Shown piece after piece: positions 13,322 through 25,180 of a stretch of DNA of 64,000 bases (its first letter is position 1; each line of letters begins with the position of its first letter). A program made the translations under genes and the position numbers. This DNA comes from Sphaerulina vaccinii (taxonomy: Eukaryota > Ascomycota > Dothideomycetes > Mycosphaerellales > Mycosphaerellaceae): positions 558,001 through 622,000 of the forward strand of contig JAKUDP010000009.1 in NCBI GenBank assembly GCA_022570795.1. The letters run 5' to 3'. Under the pieces are notes generated by a model. It did not search any database and had not been told where the DNA came from. It worked only from the letters and a program-made list of their open reading frames with translations.

Positions 13322-13490
13322 CAACAGTCGTCCTTGGCCTAGTGGTAGACCAGTAAGTCGTCAGCAATGCTGATGCTAATAGTCGTTGAGTCGGTGAACT
13401 GGCCTTAGACCACTAGATATATGACGGAGAACCTGGGAACGCAGCATTGGGTCGAGTTCGATTGTTTTGCTTCGATGGCTCTCCTTTTGC
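13322..13490 (+). repeat. SINE-like element copy 2 (tRNA-like head)
   Basis: It has the same caacagtcgtcc leader as copy 1, then the A-box-like tggcctagtggtag, then agtaagtcg and a hairpin (gtcagc/gctgat, loop aat, 13360-13374). A B-box-like gagttcgatt sits immediately before the first TTTTGC, and a second TTTTGC ends the element. It lies in the same orientation as copy 1. Confidence 0.65.
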
Positions 13491-13680
13491 TTGGAGAAGA
13501 CCTAATAGTGGCAACATGATTACACCAAAGTATGTATCGCTCTGCACAAACTAGAATACAGGTGCGGAGTCCTTCGCAGACTGGCTGCCGCGATTACAAC
13601 GCCGGTGGAAGATGCACCTACATAATCCATACACAAGAAGCTCTTTTTGCTTCGAACTTCTATTGTTCGCCTCGTATGAC

Positions 13681-15661
13681 TTACCTCACTCCCATGGCGC
13701 CCATGCCTTGCAGCTTAGCTGCTAGTTGTGGGTACTTTTGTTGCACTTCGAGCTGTGTTCGTGTGGCCTCGGCGTATGAGAGAGCGTTGACAATCTCGCC
13801 TTCTGTTCGTGAGAGCTTGGCGGCGCGCTCGAAGTACTCGAGGGCGTCTGTGACCTTTCCTTGTTGCAGAAGAAGTTGTGCCATGGTGGCCACGGCGATG
13901 TCGCATTCTGGGTCGACTGTGGTTCAAGTTAGTGGCTGCACGAACAACACAGATGAGGTCGAGGGAAGACTTACTCAGGAGAGCCTTCTCGCACAGCTGC
14001 TCTGCTGCAACGAAGTCTTGCTTCCATTGGAAAAGCGCCAATGCCTTGTTGATCAACGGGAGTACATTCATGCCGCCGGTCTCGCCAACAGCCTTCTTCT
14101 CCATTTCCACAGCGGTCTCGAACTTCTCGACTGCCTCCTGGTACTTCTGCTGGTCCAGAAGCAGCTCACCATAGTAGTTGTACACGTCGCTCTTATCGCC
14201 AAAATTCTTAATGCAGCGTCTGAATGTGGCCATACTGCTAGCAATGGAACCCATCTTGTACTGTGTAACACCAAGCTGAATGTGAGAGAAGATGAAGTCC
14301 TTGTCGAGGTCGATGGATTTCTGGTAGTCGGTCGCGGCGAGGCTGAACTCGGACAGGATGAAGTGGAGTTGTGCGCGGTGGTAGTAGATATCAGGGTCGT
14401 TGGGGTTGTGCTTTGCGGCAGATTCGAAGTCATTGGCAGCTTCTTCGCGGGCGCCTGACAGTCTCAGCATTGTGGTATCAATTCCGCCGGCAGCACCACC
14501 TAACTTACTCTGCTCGAGGTGCATGCTGGCGCGCTTGACGTAGCTCTGCACCAATGTTGGGTCCAGCTCGATCGACTTGTTCAGATCCTCAAGCGCGGAG
14601 TCGTTGTCACCACGCAGGTATCGGAAGGTTCCACGCATGTTGTGAGCCTCCGCGGCATGACTGTCAAGATCACCAACTTCGATTGCCTTGTCGAATGCTT
14701 CAGCGGCCTCCTTATAGCCTTCGGAGTTTCTTTGGCGAATGGCGAGCAGACCTTTGCGCAGATGCCACTTTCCACTACCCTCTGGCAAATCAGCAGTTTC
14801 CTCCAGTCCTTCGGGTAGAGATTTGGCGCGGAATGATTGAAGGTAGTTGGAGACAAATGTGGGCGATGGCAGAGTCTTGTCCTTTCCTGACAGAATGGCT
14901 TTGGCCTTGGTCTCGGCCACCTTCTTCAGCAGACGTTCAACAGCTTCGGCAGAGGATTGGTTGCGGAATTGGTCGATGATGCAGCTGGCCGTGTAATCCA
15001 GGAGAGCCTCGCTGTACTTCTCCTCTTCTTCGTAGGCATTTGCTCTTCGGTTCAGGGCCTTGACGTATTCGCTGTCCAGGTTCAATGCAGCAGTGGTGTC
15101 CATGATGACCTTAGACCAGTCCTTCTTAGCATTCCAGCAGGCGGCGCGGTTCGAGTAGAAGACGGGATCAGCTTTGCAGTACAGAGCTTGCGTGTAGAGG
15201 TCAATTGCGTGGTCGTATTGCTTTGCGGCATATGCCTTGTTTCCAGCAGCCTTGAGCTTGCCCGCGTAGTCCTTGCGGTCCTGCTCAGACAGAGATCCGA
15301 CTGATTCCTCGGTCACTGTGGGCAGCTCCTCTGCCACTTCCTCCGCAACGGCAGCAGCTTTGGGCGTAGCCTTCGCCGCCGTCGCTCGGACATCCTCAGC
15401 CGCCTTTTCAGCTTCAGCAGCAGCCTTTTCACTCTTTTTCGGTTTCCGTCGATCCTTCTTGGCCTTTGGTTGTGGAGGAGGTTGTGAGAGATAGTAGACT
15501 GTGCCGCCGACTGCCACAACTGTGACACCGGCTATCGTCCAGGCGGCGACCTTGTTGTCCTGATACCAGGCGCCTACTCGGTCGAAGAATGATGAGCCAG
15601 CAGCTTCAACTACATGCGCCGTCTCCTCGACCTTGGCTTGCGCCTGTGGTATCGTCGCCAT
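13681..15661 (-). CDS. TOM70: Mitochondrial import receptor Tom70
   Basis: Two exons (13975-15661, 13681-13916) with a 58-bp intron give 640 aa, the usual fungal Tom70 size. One membrane segment lies at about residues 38-58, followed by a Pro/Lys-rich linker and a chain of TPR repeats from about residue 120 to the end. This is the layout of the outer-membrane receptor that docks Hsp70/Hsp90-bound carrier preproteins and passes them to the TOM channel. I chose the ATG at 15661 (MATIPQ...). An in-frame upstream start at 15766 would add 35 residues before the anchor and is less likely. The second exon restores the normal C-terminus ending in a Met/Gly-rich GMGAMGVR. It is divergently placed from the gene at 16184. 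Confidence 0.93.
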
Positions 15662-16183
15662 GTTCGAGGTCTCTCGGATCGCGTACACGTGGACGGCAGA
15701 TCTGGAGGTCGATGAGTTGGAAAAGGGAAAGAGGTGATTTAGTGGGAAGGTCGATGGAAATGTCAATGTCTTCTCACAATCACTTCGAAAACACTTGAAG
15801 CTGCTTGATCTCTTCCGAAGCCCGCCTAGCGTCGACTATGACGAAATCTTAATGAGCACCGACCACTTCAAGATCTTCCTCTACTTCAAACGATCACAAG
15901 ATATGAAAGTCTTGGTTTCCGAAAAGAACATAAAGGCCGCGCCACTGACTGTGATAGCATGATACGGGACTTCACATTGTGCGCATAGAGACAGATGGCC
16001 CAGAAGACTTCATAGCTCGCACGAGTTGTCCCGAGTAAGCCTCAGGTTGGAGTCATATCTGCTGTGCATGGCCCTTGCTCCCGAAGATGGTATATGACTG
16101 ACTGATTCCCGAATTCGATCAAAGCAGTATTCATGCTCCACGCTCATCAAGGCGTTCTCCGAGAGTACTCCTACCCCACCAAG
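15662..16183. other. Divergent promoter region, Tom70 / class IV aminotransferase
   Basis: A 522-bp gap lies between two genes transcribed away from each other. No gene, repeat or recognisable site was seen; it presumably holds both promoters. Confidence 0.5.
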
Positions 16184-16993
16184 ATGAGCGGCCACTTTGG
16201 AAGCGGTATTGAGGAAGACGACGAGCCTTATGTTTACACAAGCATTCGCTACGACAAAAGACTGGTGCAACTACAGAAGAACACCGCGGCCTCATGCGGC
16301 ACACCTTGTCCCTTCTACTTGCTAGAACACCACTGGACGAGACTGCAAGTGGCCAAATGGAGCACTTTCTTCTTTGCAGACGACAGGCCTCGTACCAACT
16401 CAGGCGGACCTGCGGTTCTACTCAACACCTTGATGAGGGCCGTGAAGCAGTGGCACGAGAAACATCCTGAGGAGCATCCAGAAGCTCTCCGAGTTAAGCT
16501 GCGAATATATGTTGGAGGTAGAATGCGAACAGAAATCTACCATCCACTAAGGTCGATCCCGATCGATGCACTGTTTCCCACGTCTTTCGAAGTGAAGCCG
16601 AAGGCGCCAACAGAATGGACTATCGTGCTGGATAGCCAGGCCACCGAACCATCTGAGGGAACTATGTACAAGACAAATGATCGATCTGTGTATGGGCGTG
16701 CTCGAGACTCGGCTCAAATTGTGACCTACCAGTTACCCAAGGAAGTCTTGTTATGGACGAGCGACAGGACAGTCCTGGATGGATCCATCTGCACGCCTTA
16801 CTTCTTCCGACAAGGTCAATGGGTGACACCAGAGTCGGCAGCGGGTGGATTGCAGGGTACTACACGGCGGTGGGCACTGGAACAGAAATTGTGTGTAGAG
16901 GGATCGATCACTCTTGACAGCCTCCAGGACGGCGAGACGGTCTGGCTCAGCAACGCCGTAAGAGGGTACTTCTGGGCTGTCTTCGAGAAGTGA
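16184..16993 (+). CDS. PLP-dependent class IV aminotransferase / aminodeoxychorismate lyase-like
   Basis: A single exon of 269 aa from the ATG at 16184; an in-frame ATG at 16133 would add 17 residues. The order of motifs fits fold-type IV PLP enzymes. It opens with YTSIRYD and has an LLEHHWTRL helix. KTNDR...Y then follows, in which Lys163 should be the PLP-binding lysine. Further on come DGSICTPYF, the TPESAAGGLQGTTRR segment that contacts the cofactor phosphate, and a terminal LSNAVRGYF. Fungal members of this shape resemble Abz2, which releases pyruvate from 4-amino-4-deoxychorismate to make p-aminobenzoate for folate. A branched-chain or D-amino-acid aminotransferase role cannot be ruled out from sequence alone. 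Confidence 0.8.
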   Translation: MSGHFGSGIEEDDEPYVYTSIRYDKRLVQLQKNTAASCGTPCPFYLLEHHWTRLQVAKWSTFFFADDRPRTNSGGPAVLLNTLMRAVKQWHEKHPEEHPEALRVKLRIYVGGRMRTEIYHPLRSIPIDALFPTSFEVKPKAPTEWTIVLDSQATEPSEGTMYKTNDRSVYGRARDSAQIVTYQLPKEVLLWTSDRTVLDGSICTPYFFRQGQWVTPESAAGGLQGTTRRWALEQKLCVEGSITLDSLQDGETVWLSNAVRGYFWAVFEK

Positions 16994-17474
16994 GAGGTAG
17001 CTCCTGCCCTGAGATGCGCAGCTTCACTCAATGTACTGCATGCTGTTGATGTGGATGTTGCTGAAGAAGATGTTGAGGAATGCTCTAGTCACGAAGCCTC
17101 GGGCTGATCTTTCAACTCGGCTTGGCATGATAAATGCTCCATCTTACAACGAAAACAGATGTTCTGCAGACGTCTGCACGCATACCACCGGATTTGACGG
17201 CATTGATGGAGTTATACTAAGGCCGCGGCGTGGCAATACGAAAATATACTTGTCAATGTCGCCAAGAAACGCTAGATCCTTCAAACATCCGCAAACAGCA
17301 TCTCAACCTCATTTCCTGCCTAAAAAACGGGGTCGAAGGATCGGCGACTGCGCAAAGCATGACACAGCCTGCCGTGGCACCCAGGAAGTATAGGAGTGGT
17401 AGTATGCCACTACAACAATTTCACATCACCTACTCACTTTCATTTCATATCAATCGACGCGTCAAATACACACA
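16994..17474. other. Intergenic region upstream of GH76 gene
   Basis: About 480 bp with only short frames that lack coding character. The last 80 bp before the GH76 start are CA/TC-rich, as is common in fungal leaders. Nothing else was seen. Confidence 0.45.
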
Positions 17475-18935
17475 ATGCGCGTCTTAAAAGTCTCCGGCCT
17501 TAGTGGCTTACTGCTCACAGCAAAACTCACCTCCGCTATCGAGCTGGACCTCGACAATGAAGCATCAATACTCAGCGCTGGCAGGACCATTGTCGAACAC
17601 ATTTTCACCATTTACAAGGGCAATGAGACGGGTGGAGTTCCTGGCATACTGCCTGATCCATACTACTGGTGGGAAGCCGGTCTAATGTTCGACTCTCTTC
17701 TGAATTACTGGGCAGTTTCCAATGATACAGATCTCACGGATGCTATCACTCAAGGTCTCGCATTCCAAATAGGACCAGACGCCAACTACATGCCGCCAAA
17801 TCAAAGCAAGTCCCTAGGCAATGACGACCAATCCTTCTGGGCCAACGCAGCCATGACCGCAGCGGAAGAAGGCTTTCCAGAGCCAGGCTCAGATATCACT
17901 TGGTTACAGCTAGCCGAGAACGTCTTCAACTCTCAGGTCCTTCGCTGGAACACAGAGACGTGCGGTGGAGGTCTTAAATGGCAGATCTTCACATTCAACA
18001 ATGGATACAACTACAAAAACAGCGTCTCAACTCTGAGCTTCGCTACCCTTTCCGCTCGCCTAGCGCGCTTCACGGGCAATGAAACATACATCGACTGGGC
18101 AGAAAAGTCACTCTCATGGCTCACAGACATCGGACTTCTCAGTATCCCTTCCACAGCTAGCAACGACACAAGCCGAGCTGCAATTTACGACGGAACAGAC
18201 GATACTTTGAACTGCAGTGAGATCAACCACATCGAATGGTCTCAAAACGCCGGTCTACTCCTCGCATCCAGCGCATACGCCTGGAACTTCACAACGGGAA
18301 CCAGAACTTGGGACTCGTACTCCACACTAGGCCAATACATCACCAATTCCACGTTCGCCACCACACAAAACGATCGCTCAGATTCGAACAATGCGCAGGG
18401 TATCATCTCAGAAGTAGCATGTATCCCCTCCGGAAACTGTAACGTCGATCAAAAAGCCTTTCGCGCGTCTCTTGCACGAGGACTCGCGCGGAGTAGAGAT
18501 TTGACTTGGGATGCGAATATCACTAGAGGAGGGACTGTCATTACGAGTGAACATGGTCTCATCAATAGCATTCTGAGAGACTCTGCTCAGGCTGCTGCGA
18601 GACAGTGTACAGGAGGTGATTCGGGGACTGTTTGTGGACTTGATTGGCGAGCGCAGGAGTATGATGGAAGTGAAGGCTTGGGAGAGGACCTATCTGCTCT
18701 TGAAGTCATTTTGGCGAACTTGCCGAGTAGGAGGTATGCTACTGCGAATACTACTGGTAGTAGCAACGGAAGCGCATTCAACAGTACGTCTATCATCAGC
18801 GGGAATGCAGGTACTGGAACGACTGGAGATGGGACTACAGAGAGCCAGGATGGCAGGAATGCTGCCTCGGCGTCGAATGTGTCGATGTTTGGGCTCAGCG
18901 CTGCGATGCTGGGTGCGATAGTCTCGTTCGTATAG
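17475..18935 (+). CDS. GH76 endo-mannanase, GPI-anchored (Dfg5/Dcw1 type)
   Basis: An uninterrupted 486-aa frame. It has an N-terminal signal peptide (about residues 1-21) and a hydrophobic C-terminus after a Ser/Thr/Gly-rich stretch, the pattern of a GPI attachment signal. The (a/a)6-barrel features of GH76 are visible: YYWWEAG near the N-terminus, the NDDQSFW segment with adjacent Asp residues around 116-117 as the likely catalytic pair, and a late LDWRAQEYDGSEGLGEDLSALE region. Yeast relatives Dfg5 and Dcw1 act at the plasma membrane and trim or transfer GPI-linked mannoproteins into cell-wall glucan. Many potential N-glycosylation sites are present. It has no visible link to its neighbours. 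Confidence 0.92.
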   Translation: MRVLKVSGLSGLLLTAKLTSAIELDLDNEASILSAGRTIVEHIFTIYKGNETGGVPGILPDPYYWWEAGLMFDSLLNYWAVSNDTDLTDAITQGLAFQIGPDANYMPPNQSKSLGNDDQSFWANAAMTAAEEGFPEPGSDITWLQLAENVFNSQVLRWNTETCGGGLKWQIFTFNNGYNYKNSVSTLSFATLSARLARFTGNETYIDWAEKSLSWLTDIGLLSIPSTASNDTSRAAIYDGTDDTLNCSEINHIEWSQNAGLLLASSAYAWNFTTGTRTWDSYSTLGQYITNSTFATTQNDRSDSNNAQGIISEVACIPSGNCNVDQKAFRASLARGLARSRDLTWDANITRGGTVITSEHGLINSILRDSAQAAARQCTGGDSGTVCGLDWRAQEYDGSEGLGEDLSALEVILANLPSRRYATANTTGSSNGSAFNSTSIISGNAGTGTTGDGTTESQDGRNAASASNVSMFGLSAAMLGAIVSFV

Positions 18936-19231
18936 ATGTATGATCAGTATGTCGTGCGGTATATCGCCTCATCGCTACTTCTCGAGCCCTTGATCACAAT
19001 CCGTGCTATTCTCCATATCGTCCTGAGCGGATCACGGAAAAGAGGCAATTGAACATGTGCATTGTGGTCGACAACTCCACGGGCGTGGAGCTACATACTC
19101 GTAACATTCCTCTCCTCTCATCTCCAGCTCCATTTTTGTTGTCTCAAGGGAACTCTATCGCATGCAGACGTTTGCATTGATATACAGCTGTACAGTCTGC
19201 TCGAGTATTTATACATGTTGTATCCAGCCTC

Positions 19232-20387
19232 CTACCAGCTGTACCATTGTCTATTCGTTGTGATGGGCCTATCAGGCAGTGGTACCCAGACCTTCTCTGT
19301 GACCTTCTTCCTCCTCTTCGCCTCGCGTTCTGCATGCTCTCGTATTCTTGTCGCCTCCTCTTTCAACACCACACTCAAGCTCGTCCACGGCGTACGCATA
19401 ATGAACACGCGCCCTCTGGCTCTGTAGTCAGGCAGCTGACCATATGGACCTCTTCCTACCCATGCTTGTTCAATGTAGATGTTGCTGGGATCCTCGATTT
19501 TGTGACGCTTGCCGTCCTTGAGCTGGATCTCAATCTTCTTTGGCGCATCCAAAATGGTGCTCATGGTGCTAGTGAGCTCTGTTGAAGACTGATCCGGGAT
19601 TTCCGCCTGACCAGACTCTGCAGTCTTTCCCAATCCCATTCCACGCATCACGATGGCCTCATCCCGAGCCTGCTCCAGTTGCTTCAACACTTCCTGCGCG
19701 ACCTTCTTGCTGCTGAAGCGCATCTGCGTGATGGCATCGTCGATGGTCTTGCCTTGGATCTGTCTGGCAATCATGCCCAGCTTCTTCACTGAAGTCTTCA
19801 TGTTGTGGCTTTTGACCAAGTGTTCCCGCTCTGTCCGCTTGATGAATTGCGCCTTTGACAATCTGCCACCATTCTTGATCATCTGGATGACCTTTTTCCG
19901 CTCCCACCTTTCACGCGCATTGGGATCGGGTTGTGTTACACGTGCAATCGACGTCGGATTCCGTACGATGCCGCCCACCTTCGTCATGCCTTCTTCTTCC
20001 TCATCCCCACCATCCCGCTCTCGCTGAGCTGCTATTCGGCGCTCGTCTTCGAAAATGGATGATGCGGCGATGTCTCCCTGCGCGGGCATGGCCTGTGGTG
20101 CTTGCTGGGCTCCAGCATTCGGCGTATCAGGATTCTGTCTTCGATACTCGTCCAGGATGGGGTTGTCCGACGCTGGTTGCTCGTTTTCGGTCTCTTTGGT
20201 GGCAGAGCTGCCTCGTTTCAGGAAGTCGCCCACTGCTGTTCTCCGCTGTTGGTGTTGTAGAGTTCGTATGGGCAGAGGGCTGCAGAATGTGCCTACTCAT
20301 GTCGTCAGCATGCCTTTCAGTCACATGTTATACATGTAGGTACGCACATCTTGAGACCAGACGCCTCACAGGCGCTGCTACACTCAT
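19232..20387 (-). CDS. MRPL22: Mitochondrial large-subunit ribosomal protein uL22m
   Basis: Two exons: 20348-20387 and 19232-20292, with a 55-bp intron, 366 aa. The tiny first exon supplies the ATG and the start of an Arg-rich presequence (MSVAAPVRRLVSR); without it exon 2 would have to start at a GTG. The conserved C-terminal two thirds carries the L22 fold, including KTSVKKLGMIARQIQGK, a helix with AQEVLKQLEQARDEA, and the long hairpin region AWVGRGPYG...YRARGR followed by the beta strand TSLSVVLKE. uL22 lines the nascent-chain exit tunnel of the mitoribosome. The N-terminal extension after the presequence is low-complexity, as usual for fungal mitoribosomal proteins. Confidence 0.88.
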
Positions 20388-21097
20388 GGCGACCCAGTCG
20401 ACGATAGGATGGTATGGTATGGTTGTGTGCCCTACTTACACCCTCCATGTTCTCAATGGGGACTTTCGACTGCGGGCGCTAGGGAATGACATTCGGCGTG
20501 TTCCGACCAAACCCACAGGCCCTCGTCTCGAAGTGGACGAACAACTGTACAACCCTTGATCAAAACGTCGTCACTTGGGACAGACTGGCAAGGATCACAG
20601 TCCCGGCGCGAACAGGGAATCGCATAGCTCCGGTGATCATATTTTGTACTGCACACGTGGGTTTGCAGCTCGACGTCCTTTCGAGAGTCTGGCAGTTCAT
20701 CGTTGCGAGTCGTTCAGAAGTTGTCAATCCTACATTGCGCCCAGACCGTTCTACCGGTGTCCCCTCCGACAGGAGTTCAGAGCTTGTTGTGCTCTGCTTG
20801 CTTTGCAGTATACTACTCAGGACACTCTGTCGGGTCGCTCTCTCGTCCGGCGAGAACGTCAAGCCTTCATCCTGCTTACCTGCTCTCTGCGACGCTTACC
20901 AGAGCTTTCGCAGCAGCAGAATCTATCGGAGGTCACTGTCTTTGCCTTCTGGCACGAGTGATCTAGACTCAGGCTATTGTGATTCTTACTCGCCGGCAAG
21001 AGTAAGCAGATGTCGCCAGTTTCCCTGCATTTAATGACCACGGGAGGATCGTGTTGACGAGCAAATTGGAGCCGGCGTTTGGAGTTGATATTCGGGC
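20388..21097. other. Divergent intergenic region, MRPL22 / PRP24
   Basis: A 710-bp stretch between divergent genes. Open frames of up to about 180 codons exist but overlap one another in different frames and show no motif. I see no supported gene. The last part should be the leader of the Prp24-like gene. Confidence 0.45.
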
Positions 21098-24000
21098 GTG
21101 ATGAACATCAACGCGCTGCTGTCGCCAGATGATGGAGCCACCCAAGGAGGAAGTCCAAACACTGCAGCTACTGGAGTAAGGGCCACTTCGACACAATCGC
21201 CGTCACCACCTGTCGTCGTGCAAAGAGGGACTCGGCCCGCTCAATCGAAACGAACTGGATCCGGGTTAAGCCAACAGCTCTCACGCTCGCCAGAGAGACA
21301 TATCTCACCACAATCGAGCACCATATCGAATAGGCCAGATGTTCTGGGCGCGCAGCAGCAGCAGCAGTACTACGCGCCACCGATCCAGGCAGCAGCACAA
21401 AGCTTCAGGCCAATTCCACCCACAAGCAATCCAGTGCAGTCACCGGAACAGCATAGTCAGTATGAATATGCCCAGAGACCTGCGGTAGCCTCCAGGCCAT
21501 TGTCGAATACTCAGATGGATACGTTGGCTGGTATGTTTCCGAGATCCAAGCCTGTCAGAACTAGCGCGTGAAATTTGTGACTGACTCGCGTGACGCCAGA
21601 TCTGGCAACCTCTTCTCACCAACGACAAACAACGACACGAAAATATTCCGACGACAACGCCACGACACAGAATCAAGCACGACCACAACTACATCCGCAT
21701 CAGCTGTCAAGTTCATCTCCGCCAGTTGCGCGGACGATCTCGCGTCAAAGTCTGGCGGACCTTACCATGGCAGAAGCACCTGCACAAACGCCTCCACCAC
21801 GGGAGTTCACTTCCAATGCTTTGTCAGAGGAGGAGTCGCAGCGAGTATCTGAACTGCTTGCATATCTTCGCGAAAACTCATATGCATATCAACATCATGT
21901 TGAGCTCATCAACTTATTACACAAAGGTTTCCTAGCCCACATCGATCCGTCTGCAGGCGTCACAGAAGCAACGCAAGCAGGCGAGCCACATACGTATGCT
22001 CTTCTTAACGAACTGAAACAAGCGAGAGAAGCTATGGACTCACGCTTTGCTGTCGGAGAGGCTATATGGGTTGACTGGCTCAACGATGAGATTGTTGCTG
22101 CCAGAACTACAGAAGAGCGCATTGCAGTCCTAGAATTGGCCCAGAAAGCCGTCGTAGACGAGCCAGCTTCCTCCAGACTATGGCAAATGTATGTGGACTA
22201 TGTCTCCAACAGCGTCGAAGCATGCCACGGAATGCAGGACAGCAACGAGCAAGACTGGATAGCTGAGTGCAAAGATCTATTCACTCCGGACTTGCTATTG
22301 AGCGTTCTTGAACAAGCTGCGGCGGCCACTCAGTGGCGCATCGACGAAAGTCATACTCTGTGGAATCGCTTTGCTAAGATGGTTTATGATCAACTGCCAC
22401 CGCAGCCGTCCCCAGATGATGTTGCACGCATCCACAACCTCTTCCTGGACCGACTCAAGACACCTCAATCTCAATGGTCAGATACTATGCAGGTATACTG
22501 GCCCATCGTCTCGAGGTTTGAAGGCGAAACTTGGGAAGCAGCCATAGCACATATCAATGATCAGGCTGTGCCGGCAAAAGCTTCCTACAGTTTGCGGGAG
22601 GACCACGAATTCAAACTCCAGCGGGCCATCGAGAGTCAGGATAGTGTCGCTATTCATCATCAGCTGGATAAGTACCTCAAGGATGAGAAATTCTACGCCT
22701 TGAAGCCACGCACGAAGGGTCCATTCGACTACGAGCTGCGATGTGCGCTATACGAAAGAGCATTCCTTCTTGAGCCAACGAATCTTGAATGGTGGCTCGA
22801 CTACATCGACTTCCTCATGACGGACCCTAAGTCTACATCATTGCTGTCAGTGATCGAGCGCGCCACCCGCCACTGTCCTTGGTCCGGTGAGCTTTGGGCT
22901 AGGCGCATATTGCGTGCAGATGTCGAGCAGCTGTCGCGAGACGATATCGGTAACATCAAACATCGTGCAACTAATGCTGGACTGCTAGACGTAGGAGGTC
23001 TCGAGGAATATGTCAAGATGCTGCAAGAGTGGTGCAGCTACTTGCGTAGATATGCCTTCAGGGAGACGAGTACAGAAGATGATATCGATACGGCCGAGTT
23101 TGGCATGCATTCGGCGTTGGAAGATGTGCAAGAGGCCGGCAAGAGAGTATATGGCGCAGAATTCCAAGGCGATCCTCTCTTCAGACTTGAGCAGATTCAG
23201 ATCAAGTTCTTTGCAGAGGTGAAGCGCATGGACCAAGCTCGAGACATCTACAAATCCCTACAGACGCGCCTAGCAGGATCATTCGACTTCTGGAATGCCT
23301 ACTACACGTTCGAATTATGGCTATGGGGATGGAATTGCATACGTGAGGAACGACGAGTGGAACGACAGGACAATACGCCTGTTCTTGCTTCGCAAGTAGT
23401 GCATGAAGCTCTTCGTCAACGCAACCTGGACTTCCCGGAGAGATTGTTGCAGCTATACACCAATCACTTCCAGCAACATGCGTCTGGCGTTGCGCTTCAG
23501 CATGCACTTGCTGATGCAAGAGATTTCAGCAAGAAGCTTGCTGCACAACGTGCAAAGCAGCAAGAAGAAGCCGAGGCTGCCGCAGCGCAGCAGCAAGAAC
23601 AGCTTGCGGCTGCGTCCCAAGTGCTTGAGAACACTGCAGCCGCACCTGGCGAGAAGCGAAAGCGCGAGGACGAGTCAACGAACGGCGACGTTTCTAAGAA
23701 GGCAAAGATTGATTCTGACCATGTTGATGCGTCTGCCTCTGCAGATGCGATCAAGAAGCGCGATCGCGAGAACAACTCCATCACACTTCGAAATCTGCCT
23801 CTTGATGTCAAAGACATAGATATTAAGAAGTTCTTCCACGGCTGCGGCAATCCTGTCTCGATTATGACCCATCAGGAGAAGACTGGAGATTCGGCTTTTG
23901 CAATTGTCGAATTTGGGACGGAGGAAGATGTCAAGGCTGCCAAAACTCGTACCGGCAAGGAGATTGAAGGACGTGAGATCCACATACAGAGCGGCACCGG

Positions 24001-25180
24001 TACCACACTTTACGTCGCCAACTACCCGCCGGAGTTCGACGAGGATGCAATTCGTGGACTCTTCGACAGCTATGGCGAGATCGTGATGTTGCGCATGCCT
24101 TCTCTCAAGTACAATAACCGTCGGCGCTTCGCCTACGTGCAATTCCTCACACCTGATATGGCCAATGCTGCTGAGCAGGCTATGGACAACAAGAAGCTGG
24201 ATGGAAAGCACACATTACTTGCCAAGATCTCGGATCCTGATGCGAGGAAGCGACGCAGCGGTGCGCAAAGTGAAGGGCGTGAGATAATCGTCAAACAATT
24301 CGATCGAGAGGCGTCCGAAAAGGACGTCCGAGATTTCTATGGACCTTATGGTGACATCGAACGAATTAACATGGTCAGACTTGTGAACAACAGGCTGACA
24401 GGTACGATCTTCATCACATACGCCACTGCCGAACAAGCTACTGCAGCCGTCGAAGGTACAAATCTGAAGCCATTTCACGACCGCATACTACAAGTGGAGA
24501 TCGTCAGCGAGAAGGGTCGTGCTGCCGCACCACATGAGCGAGCAGGACGCGAAGACTTTCTCGTGAAACAGGCATCCGCCACACCCGAGCCATCTGGAAG
24601 TGGTGCTCGTCGTGGATCTGATATGTCAATGCAGTCTGCGCCCCATGACGATGATTCATACAAGACTATCAAAGAACGCAAGATCGCTATCTTCAACATT
24701 GACGAGACTGTCAACGATGCTCGCATCAGAGTCGCAATGGAGAAGTACGGTCCAATCACCAAGATCCAGCTTCGTCGCGAGAAGCAAGGTGCTATCATTG
24801 AGTTCAAAGACGTCAAGGACGCCTTCAGAGTGCGCAGCGGCGTTGATGTTACCAGTCTAGGTGCTGAAGCCAGTACTGGTGACGTGACAGATCTGCTTGC
24901 AAGACAAAACAACAGGAAAAAGAATGCTGGCGGCTCTGCAGCTCCAGCTTTTAGGCCAGCTTTCGCTCCGCCTCAAGCTTCACGACCTGGTGCTGGCCGT
25001 GGTGGTCGACGAGGTGGTCTGGGCTTCAAACGTGGTGGTTTCGTGTCTAGCAGTGTCAGAGCAGATGCCAGCGCTGGGCCCGCCGCGGAGACGTCCAAGA
25101 AGAGCAACAATGACTTCCGTAGTATGCTGGAAGCTAGCAAGACGAAGAAGCCTGAGACGGATGGTGGTAATGAGGAGTAG
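21098..25180 (+). CDS. PRP24: U4/U6 snRNA-annealing factor Prp24/SART3-like
   Basis: Exons 21098-21530 and 21600-25180 with a 69-bp intron give 1337 aa. After a Gln/Ser/Pro-rich N-terminus comes a large helical region with HAT-type repeats (about residues 200-700), then a Lys/Glu/Ala coiled stretch. Four RRM domains follow, starting near residues 870, 945, 1038 and 1165, with RNP-like strands ITLRNLP, TLYVANYPP, IIVKQFD and IAIFNID. A Gly/Arg-rich tail ends near NDFRSMLE, matching the Lsm-interaction motif. The protein reanneals U4 and U6 snRNAs during spliceosome recycling. HAT repeats plus RRMs are the SART3-like arrangement of filamentous fungi, longer than budding yeast Prp24. Confidence 0.92.

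Larger units (their letters stand above)
12817..13680. other. Intergenic region carrying two SINE-like elements
   Basis: No gene is supported here. The stretch holds two copies of the 170-bp tRNA-like repeat family (listed separately). Just before the second copy, at 13302-13323, is a small perfect hairpin (ttgaagat, 5-base loop, atcttcaa). Confidence 0.6.

Noticed and set aside
13715..13974. Unspliced C-terminus of Tom70 rich in Arg and His
   Set aside because: This is read-through into intron and the wrong frame; splicing at 13974/13916 gives the normal TPR C-terminus.
20486..21034. 182-codon + frame between MRPL22 and PRP24
   Set aside because: Overlaps two other similar-size frames in the same place and has no domain; probably promoter/leader DNA.
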